Assembly: GCA_002256145.1 (NCBI GenBank)
Contig: NKIP01000009.1
Location: 1 to 64,000, forward strand
Source: Comamonadaceae bacterium PBBC1
GTDB taxonomy: Bacteria; Pseudomonadota; Gammaproteobacteria; Burkholderiales; Burkholderiaceae_C
Direction of reading: 5' to 3'
DNA length: 64,000 bases
Shown: positions 58,531 through 64,000 of the stretch, piece by piece
Layout: every line of letters starts with the position of its first letter
How positions within the stretch are numbered: position 1 is the stretch's first letter
Program-made: the position numbers and the translations under genes
The notes under the pieces: model-generated
Seen by the model: only the letters and a program-made list of their open reading frames with translations
What the model was told of the DNA's origin: nothing
Database searches by the model: none

Positions 58531-60000
58531 TCAGGCCGTACCGCCCACGGTGAGGCCATCGATGCGCAGCGTGGGCTGACCCACACCCACCGGCACGCTC
58601 TGGCCTTCCTTGCCGCAGGTGCCCACACCCGAGTCGAGCTTCATGTCGTTGCCGATCATGCTGATCTTCTTGAGAGACTCAGGGCCGCTCCCAATCAAGG
58701 TCGCGCCTTTGACGGGGTATTGGATCTTGCCGTTTTCCACCCAGTAGGCCTGGCTGGCCGAAAACACAAACTTGCCGCTGGTGATGTCCACCTGGCCGCC
58801 CGCGAAGTTGGTGGCGTACAGGCCCTTTTTGATGCTGGCCACGATTTCTTCGGCACTCTTGTCACCGCCCAGCATGTAGGTGTTGGTCATGCGCGGCATG
58901 GGCACATGGGCGTAGCTTTCGCGGCGGCCGTTGCCGGTGGGCTTGACGCCCATCAGGCGCGCATTCATCGCGTCCTGGATGTAGCCGCGCAAGATGCCGT
59001 CTTCGATCAGCACGTTCTTTTGGCTGGCGTGGCCTTCATCGTCCACGTTCAACGAACCCCGGCGGTCAGCGATGGTGCCGTCATCCAGCACAGTGACGCC
59101 TTTGGCCGCCACACGCTGGCCGATGCGGCCGCTGAAGGCGCTCGAGCCCTTGCGGTTGAAGTCGCCTTCCAGACCATGGCCCACGGCCTCGTGCAGCAGA
59201 ACACCGGGCCAGCCATTGCCCAGCACCACCGTCATCTCGCCCGCAGGCGCGGGGCGAGCTTCGAGGTTGATCAGCGCGGCCGAGACGGCTTCTTGCACAT
59301 AGGTCTCGACCATGCCGTCGTCAAAGTAGGCCAGGCCAAAGCGGCCACCGCCGCCGGCACTGCCCACTTCGCGGCGGCCGTTTTGCTCAGCAATCACCGT
59401 GACCGACAGGCGAATCAAAGGGCGCACGTCGGCGGCCAAGGTGCCATCGGCCCGGGCCACCATGACCACGTCGTATTCGGTGGCCAGACCGGCCATGACC
59501 TGCACCACACGCGGGTCTTTGGCACGGGCAATTTTTTCCACGCGGCCGAGCAAATTCACCTTGGCGGTGCTGTCCAGCGTAGACATCGGGTCCAGAGAGG
59601 GGTAGAGCGAGCGGCTGGCCGAGACCTTGCGGGCAGGCACCTTGATGCGTTTGTTTTGCGCCACAGACGCAATGGAGCGCACCGTCAAGGCCGCGTCCAT
59701 CAAAGAGGCTTCAGAGATGTCGTCCGAATAGGCGAAGGCGGTTTTCTCGCCCGAGACAGCCCGTACGCCCACACCCTGGTCGATGCTGAAGCTGCCGGTC
59801 TTGACGATACCCTCTTCCAGGCTCCAGCCTTCGGATCGGGTGTACTGAAAATACAAATCGGCATCATCGACCGCGTGGGCTTTGATGGCGTTCAGGGCTT
59901 GCGTCAGGTGGGTTTCATCCAAGCCAAAAGGCTCAAGCAAGAGGGCGCGGGCTGTGGCCAAGCGTTCGATGGTGGGTTCGCGTGAAATCATGGGGGCCAT
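58531..60000 (-). CDS. tldD: Metalloprotease TldD
   Basis: 489 aa from ATG 60000 (a GTG three codons earlier is less likely). Zinc-protease motif HExxxH in [14 protein letters not shown], with downstream metal-ligand Cys region [28 protein letters not shown]. TldD acts with TldE (PmbA) in proteolysis of unfolded peptides and maturation of microcin-like peptides and CcdA turnover; pmbA is not in this window. It precedes the aroG leader by 71 nt on the same strand. Confidence 0.96.
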   Translation of the reverse strand: MAPMISREPTIERLATARALLLEPFGLDETHLTQALNAIKAHAVDDADLYFQYTRSEGWSLEEGIVKTGSFSIDQGVGVRAVSGEKTAFAYSDDISEASLMDAALTVRSIASVAQNKRIKVPARKVSASRSLYPSLDPMSTLDSTAKVNLLGRVEKIARAKDPRVVQVMAGLATEYDVVMVARADGTLAADVRPLIRLSVTVIAEQNGRREVGSAGGGGRFGLAYFDDGMVETYVQEAVSAALINLEARPAPAGEMTVVLGNGWPGVLLHEAVGHGLEGDFNRKGSSAFSGRIGQRVAAKGVTVLDDGTIADRRGSLNVDDEGHASQKNVLIEDGILRGYIQDAMNARLMGVKPTGNGRRESYAHVPMPRMTNTYMLGGDKSAEEIVASIKKGLYATNFAGGQVDITSGKFVFSASQAYWVENGKIQYPVKGATLIGSGPESLKKISMIGNDMKLDSGVGTCGKEGQSVPVGVGQPTLRIDGLTVGGTA

Positions 60001-60066
60001 TGTAGGCACGGATCAAGACCCTTGCCTGCACCGGACAGGCCAAGGCATTTGCCCGCAGCATCGGCA

Positions 60067-60954
60067 TCAACGCTGGCGCATGAGCTTGAGCAAAGCCGCA
60101 TCGTCCAGATCAGCCCAACCCTGACCCAGGGCTTGTGCAAACAAGTCTCGCGCCAAGCGCCCCAAGGGCGGATCAAACGCCACTTCGTCAGCGGCCTGCA
60201 CAGCCAAGCCCGTGTCTTTCGCCAGCAAAGTGACGTGGGCACGGGGCTCGAAATCACCCGCCAAAGCCCGACGCATCCGATCCGAGCCAATCCAGCTTTG
60301 GCCGCTGGAGGACTCGATCACGGACAAGGTGGCCGCAGGATCGAGCCCGAGGCGTTCGGCCAAAGCCATGGCCTCTGCAGCGCCCACCAAATTCACCGCG
60401 GCCAGCAAATTATTGACCAACTTGGTGCGTGCACCGTCTCCCGGGCGTGTACCCACCCGAAACACCTGTTGGCTCAAGGAGTTCAGCAGTTTCTGGCTGC
60501 GTTGCCACACCGCATCCGAGCAGGCCACCATCAAACTCATGGTGCCCTCTTTGGCCCGCAAAGGGCCACCGGACATGGGCGCATCGATGAAATCAATGCC
60601 GATTTGCGCAAGGCGTTCGGCCTGTGCTTGCACCGTGGCAGGCCCCAGGGTGGGGCACAGCATGACCGCCTGGCCCGGCTTCAACAGGGTAACCGCGCCA
60701 CCTTCGCCCCAAAGCACGGCCTCGGTTTGCGCGGCATCCACCACCACCACAATCAACACACCATCAGGTGCCAACATCTGCGCGGCTTCCATGGCCGAGC
60801 CACAACAAACTGCACCCAAGGCCGCAGCCTGTGACTGGACCCGGGGGTCGATGTCATGTACCGCCACAGACCAGCCCAAACCCCGCAAACGGGCCAGCAT
60901 GCCACCGCCCATATTGCCCGCACCCACCACCGCGACCTGCGTCAGATTTGTCAT
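60067..60954 (-). CDS. 3-hydroxyisobutyrate dehydrogenase family oxidoreductase
   Basis: 295 aa from ATG 60954. NAD(P) fold VAVVGAGNMGGGMLARL, substrate loop FIDAPMSGGPLRAKEGTMSLMV, catalytic Lys in GARTKLVNNLLAAVNLVGAAEAMALAERLG. Beta-hydroxyacid dehydrogenase family, likely 3-hydroxyisobutyrate, tartronate semialdehyde or 4-hydroxybutyrate type; which one is unclear. Its ATG overlaps the rodA stop (ATGA), an unusual pairing. Confidence 0.92.
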   Translation of the reverse strand: MTNLTQVAVVGAGNMGGGMLARLRGLGWSVAVHDIDPRVQSQAAALGAVCCGSAMEAAQMLAPDGVLIVVVVDAAQTEAVLWGEGGAVTLLKPGQAVMLCPTLGPATVQAQAERLAQIGIDFIDAPMSGGPLRAKEGTMSLMVACSDAVWQRSQKLLNSLSQQVFRVGTRPGDGARTKLVNNLLAAVNLVGAAEAMALAERLGLDPAATLSVIESSSGQSWIGSDRMRRALAGDFEPRAHVTLLAKDTGLAVQAADEVAFDPPLGRLARDLFAQALGQGWADLDDAALLKLMRQR

Positions 60955-62105
60955 GTTTGAACCAGCTGTTTGGATTTTGCAATGGACATCAGAATACCCA
61001 AAGCCAGTCCCAAAGTCACCATGGCGGTGCCACCGTAGCTGATAAAGGGCAAGGGCACTCCCACGACAGGCAGAATGCCACTGACCATACCCATATTCAC
61101 AAATGCGTATGTAAAGAAAATCATGGCCATGCTGGCGGCCAACAAGCGACTGAACAATGTTGGGGCTTGCATGGCGATGATCAAAGCTCTGTATATTAAA
61201 AATAAATAACAAATAATTAAAAAAATTCCCCCAGAAAATCCAAACTCCTCACCGTAAGCTGCAAAAATAAAATCGGTGGTTCTTTCTGGAATAAACTCCA
61301 AATGCGTTTGAGTCCCTTGCATGAAACCCTTTCCCCAAAACCCACCCGAACCAATCGCGATCATGCCTTGGATGATGTGAAACCCTTTGCCCAAGGGGTC
61401 TCGGGCGGGGTCGAGCAAAGTGCAAATTCTTTGCCGTTGGTATTCATGAAGAACATGCCAATTGACATCTGCCGCACACAAGGTGGGCTCCATAACGACT
61501 AAAGCAGCAATACCAGCCAAACCCAAAGCAACTGGAGGCAATATCCAGCGCCACTTGAGCCCTGCAAAGAAAATGACTGCCAAACCTGCCGCCAACACCA
61601 ACAAGGCTGTTCCCAAATCAGGTTGCTTCATGATCAAGCCCACCGGGACGCCCAGGATCAACAAAGCCACCGCAAAATCCGACGAACGAAGTTGGCCTTC
61701 ACGCTTTTGAAACCAAGCAGCCAACATCAATGGCAAGGCAATCTTTAGGATTTCACTGGGCTGAATGACCACACCTAAATTAACCCACCGCCGGGCACCT
61801 TTTTTGGTGATACCAAACAACGCCACAGCCACCAACAAGATGACACCCAAGGTGTACACCGGTACAGCCCATGCCATCAGCTTAGGGGGGGGGACTTGCG
61901 CCACCATGAACATGATCACTCCGGCAATCAACATATTGCGTCCATGATCTACAAAGCGTGTTCCATGGTCAAAACCTGATGAGTACATGATCAACAAACC
62001 AGCACAAGCGAGCATGAAGACAGCAAACGCAAGAGGGCCATCGAAGCCCTCAACAAAGCGCCACAGGCGTTGCAATACAGTGGGTTTATGAATGGAGGCG
62101 ACCAT
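60951..62105 (-). CDS. rodA: Peptidoglycan glycosyltransferase RodA
   Basis: 384 aa, ten membrane helices of the SEDS family. FDGPLAFAVFMLACAGLLIMYSSG, ARRWVNLGVVIQPSEILKIALPL, KQPDLGTALLVLAAG, HEYQRQRICTLLDPARDPLGKGFHIIQGMIAIGSGGFWGKG, ERTTDFIFAAYGEEFGFSGG, GVPLPFISYGGTAMVTLGLALGI: RodA rather than FtsW by length and motifs. Found without mreBCD or mrdA, between gpsA and a dehydrogenase. Contains a nine-C tract (61885-61893, at VPPPK), and an AT-rich stretch at 61190-61230 whose codons differ from neighbouring genes. Frame is intact. Confidence 0.95.
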   Translation of the reverse strand: MVASIHKPTVLQRLWRFVEGFDGPLAFAVFMLACAGLLIMYSSGFDHGTRFVDHGRNMLIAGVIMFMVAQVPPPKLMAWAVPVYTLGVILLVAVALFGITKKGARRWVNLGVVIQPSEILKIALPLMLAAWFQKREGQLRSSDFAVALLILGVPVGLIMKQPDLGTALLVLAAGLAVIFFAGLKWRWILPPVALGLAGIAALVVMEPTLCAADVNWHVLHEYQRQRICTLLDPARDPLGKGFHIIQGMIAIGSGGFWGKGFMQGTQTHLEFIPERTTDFIFAAYGEEFGFSGGIFLIICYLFLIYRALIIAMQAPTLFSRLLAASMAMIFFTYAFVNMGMVSGILPVVGVPLPFISYGGTAMVTLGLALGILMSIAKSKQLVQT

Positions 62106-63107
62106 TTACGCTGACTCGACTCTGGGATGACGCCCCATCAAGGCCTGAACAGCTTGCTGCGCACTCAAATGACCATCTAACAAGGCCACCACCGCTTGCG
62201 TGATGGGCATCTCGACGCCCAGCTGACGCGCACGCAAAAGCACTGTGCGGGCACTGTAAACGCCCTCGGCCACATGCCCCAATGAGGCCAATGCTTCCTT
62301 CAGGTTGAGGCCTTGAGCCAACAGCAAACCCACCTTGCGGTTGCGACTCAAATCACCTGTCGCCGTCAATACCAAATCACCCAAGCCTGACAGCCCCATA
62401 AAAGTATCAGTTTTAGCTCCCAAGGCCATGCCTAATCGGGTCATTTCTGCCAAACCCCGAGTGATCAGCGCGGCTCGGGCATTCAATCCCAAATCGAGGC
62501 CATCGCATAAACCGGTGGCAATGGCCAAGACATTTTTGACTGCACCACCGACCTCGACTCCCACCATGTCATCGTTGGCATAAACACGCAAACCCGGACC
62601 GTGAAAGCCCGCGACAAGGGCATCGCGGACACAGGCATGGGGACTTGCTGCGACCAAGGCCGTGGGTTGATGCCGCGCCACTTCAAGGGCAAAACTCGGT
62701 CCACTCAAAGCACCCGCCAGCAAGTGGGGCGCCACATCACGCTGCACCTCGTGCGGCATCAGACCTGTGCCCAACTCAAACCCTTTGCAAAGCCAAGCCA
62801 CAGGCGAACACACCCCTTGCATGAGCTCGAGTGTGGGCCTCAGACCCGACATGGGTGTGGCTACGATGAACAATGATTGCGCATCGGCATCAGCGAGCAA
62901 GGGCGTCCAATCTCCACCCGAAATTAGCAACCGTTCGGGCAACTTGATGCCGGGCAGATAACGCTTGTTTTGCCCGTCATCGCGCATGGCCTGCGCCTGT
63001 GCAGCGTCCCGAGCATGAAGGCGCACATCGTGATTGGCTGGATGCTGACAAGCCGCCAGCGCCAATGCAGTGCCCCAGGCACCTGCACCAATCAGGGTGA
63101 TGTGCAT
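62106..63107 (-). CDS. gpsA: Glycerol-3-phosphate dehydrogenase GpsA
   Basis: 333 aa. NAD(P) loop [55 protein letters not shown], catalytic Lys region [61 protein letters not shown]. Makes sn-glycerol-3-phosphate for phospholipids. Follows secB by 27 nt, the usual secB-gpsA order; its stop abuts the rodA ATG. Confidence 0.97.
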   Translation of the reverse strand: MHITLIGAGAWGTALALAACQHPANHDVRLHARDAAQAQAMRDDGQNKRYLPGIKLPERLLISGGDWTPLLADADAQSLFIVATPMSGLRPTLELMQGVCSPVAWLCKGFELGTGLMPHEVQRDVAPHLLAGALSGPSFALEVARHQPTALVAASPHACVRDALVAGFHGPGLRVYANDDMVGVEVGGAVKNVLAIATGLCDGLDLGLNARAALITRGLAEMTRLGMALGAKTDTFMGLSGLGDLVLTATGDLSRNRKVGLLLAQGLNLKEALASLGHVAEGVYSARTVLLRARQLGVEMPITQAVVALLDGHLSAQQAVQALMGRHPRVESA

Positions 63108-63134
63108 CGCAACATGTCCGGCAAACGCTTGGAA

Positions 63135-63599
63135 TTACTGAGGCAAGGACTCAGCTTGCTGTGCTTGCTGCTGCTCGTACATGGCCTGGAAGTTGATTTC
63201 GGCCAAGTGCACAGGAGGGAAACCGGCACGCGTGATCAAGTCGGCCACGTTGCCCCGCAGGTAGGGGTAAACAATTTGCGGGCAGGCAATCCCCATGACA
63301 GGGCCCATTTGATCATCGGGCAAGTGACGGATCTCAAAAATACCGCCCTGCTTGCACTCAGCCAAAAACACCGTCTTGTCTGCAATCTTGGTATGCACTG
63401 TGGCGGTCACGCACACTTCAAACACGCCATCAGCCACAGGCGTCGCCTCCACACCAAGTTGGATGTCAACGCTGGGTTGCTGCTGGTCCAACAAAATGGC
63501 GGGGGAATTGGGTTGCTCCAATGACGCCTCTTTCAGATAGACACGTTGAATCTGAAAGACAGGCGCTTGGACTTCGTTTGTGACAGCGTTTTCAGTCAT
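63135..63599 (-). CDS. secB: Protein-export chaperone SecB
   Basis: 154 aa. [108 protein letters not shown]: complete SecB. Cytoplasmic tetrameric chaperone that delivers unfolded preproteins to SecA. Between grxC and gpsA, conserved order. Confidence 0.98.
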   Translation of the reverse strand: MTENAVTNEVQAPVFQIQRVYLKEASLEQPNSPAILLDQQQPSVDIQLGVEATPVADGVFEVCVTATVHTKIADKTVFLAECKQGGIFEIRHLPDDQMGPVMGIACPQIVYPYLRGNVADLITRAGFPPVHLAEINFQAMYEQQQAQQAESLPQ

Positions 63600-63717
63600 T
63601 TTTTACTCTTTTAAAAATAGTCTGACACCAGCGTCAGACGTTTGGGGCCATAAACAGCCAATTATCAACGATCCAAGCTCAGTCAAGTCACCTTGATGCC
63701 TTGGGTGCTACCGCAAG

Positions 63718-63978
63718 TCAAAGCGATTGCAAAAGGGGCACCAAACCACCCCGAGCATCCAGCGCCATCAAATCGTCGCAGCCCCCTACATGGGTGTCGC
63801 CAATGTAAATTTGAGGCACCGTGCGCCGACCTGTGATTTGCATCATGTGATCGCGCTGAGCAGGATCGGTGTCGATGCGGACTTCTTCAATCTGAAGGAC
63901 GCCTTTGGATTTAAGAATTTGCTTAGCCCGAACACAATAGGGGCACACAGCGGTGGTGTACATCTTGACGGCTTGCAT
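63718..63978 (-). CDS. grxC: Glutaredoxin 3 (GrxC)
   Basis: 86 aa. Active site VCPYCVRAKQIL (CPYC), TVPQIYIGDTHVGGCDDLMALD with the cis-Pro and the glutathione-binding GG motif. Dithiol glutaredoxin for glutathione-dependent reduction, a possible electron donor for the class Ia NrdAB encoded here. SD GGAG 6 nt before ATG. 118 nt upstream of secB. Confidence 0.97.
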   Translation of the reverse strand: MQAVKMYTTAVCPYCVRAKQILKSKGVLQIEEVRIDTDPAQRDHMMQITGRRTVPQIYIGDTHVGGCDDLMALDARGGLVPLLQSL

Positions 63979-64000
63979 GAGATCTCCAGGGTGATGTTTA

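Noticed and set aside
61885..61893. rodA as a frameshifted pseudogene
   Set aside because: Despite the homopolymer the frame continues through all SEDS motifs to a normal stop.

Overview
The window looks like a chromosomal segment of a freshwater-type betaproteobacterium, order Burkholderiales, probably Comamonadaceae (Limnohabitans/Rhodoferax-like). This is a judgement from sequence character: many Bug/TTT substrate-binding proteins, the ffh–ypjD–PP0621–ampD and DUF3426–prmA–accC–accB gene orders, a lysine/alanine-rich H1-like histone, high GC and tight ATGA gene overlaps. No rRNA is present to confirm it. Almost the whole window is coding. I see one tRNA (elongator Met), no intact insertion sequence, no CRISPR array and no prophage.

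Layout. 1-680: a gene-free, mobile-element-like repeat remnant, a terminator and tRNA-Met. 880-2712: keto-pentenoate-hydratase-like protein plus asparaginase. 2723-5566 (minus): MFS carrier, Bug binding protein and CMD protein, divergent from a GST. 6606-11870: a VWA protein, a DegP-type protease without PDZ domain, and a MoxR–DUF58–VWA operon. 12632-16936 (minus): Tat-lipoprotein FAH hydrolase, GNAT, isocitrate-lyase/PEP-mutase family lyase, FAD oxidoreductase, isochorismatase-type amidohydrolase. 17251-29278 (minus): hyuA, hyuB, LeuD-like, LeuC-like, Bug protein, livFGMH, a Tat-exported Liv binding protein and a HutC-type GntR regulator. Together 14 kb of transport and catabolic genes read as one dedicated pathway (uptake, ring/amide opening, dehydrogenation, hydration, carbon-carbon cleavage) whose substrate is not known to me.

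29622-35766: acyl-CoA synthetase, DUF2889 protein, a UPF0175/DUF3368 toxin-antitoxin pair, and a MerR regulator translationally coupled to a VIT/VWA protein under a near-perfect palindrome. 35961-41217: miaB, a small gamma-glutamyl(amine) cyclotransferase-like gene, and a Rieske oxygenase–glutamine-synthetase-like ligase–[2Fe-2S] ferredoxin operon that suggests gamma-glutamylated amine oxidation. 41327-44465: ffh, ypjD, PP0621-family gene, ampD. 44699-49773: nrdAB with a textbook NrdR box pair on a sigma70 promoter, then the H1-like histone gene. 49851-54789 (minus): DUF3426, prmA, accC, accB, TlpA-like protein, unknown protein. 54861-57121: mpl and an EamA transporter. 57179-58459 (minus): aroG-type DAHP synthase behind a previously unannotated aromatic leader peptide (FYFFYFWF) with a complete attenuator. 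58531-63978 (minus): tldD, HIBADH-family dehydrogenase, rodA, gpsA, secB, grxC.

A dispersed REP-like repeat (core GTAGGTCGGTGGCTTCAGC) occurs as inverted pairs in three intergenic regions. The items most worth following are the aroG attenuator, the hyu/LeuCD-like/lyase supercluster and the Rieske–GS–ferredoxin operon.
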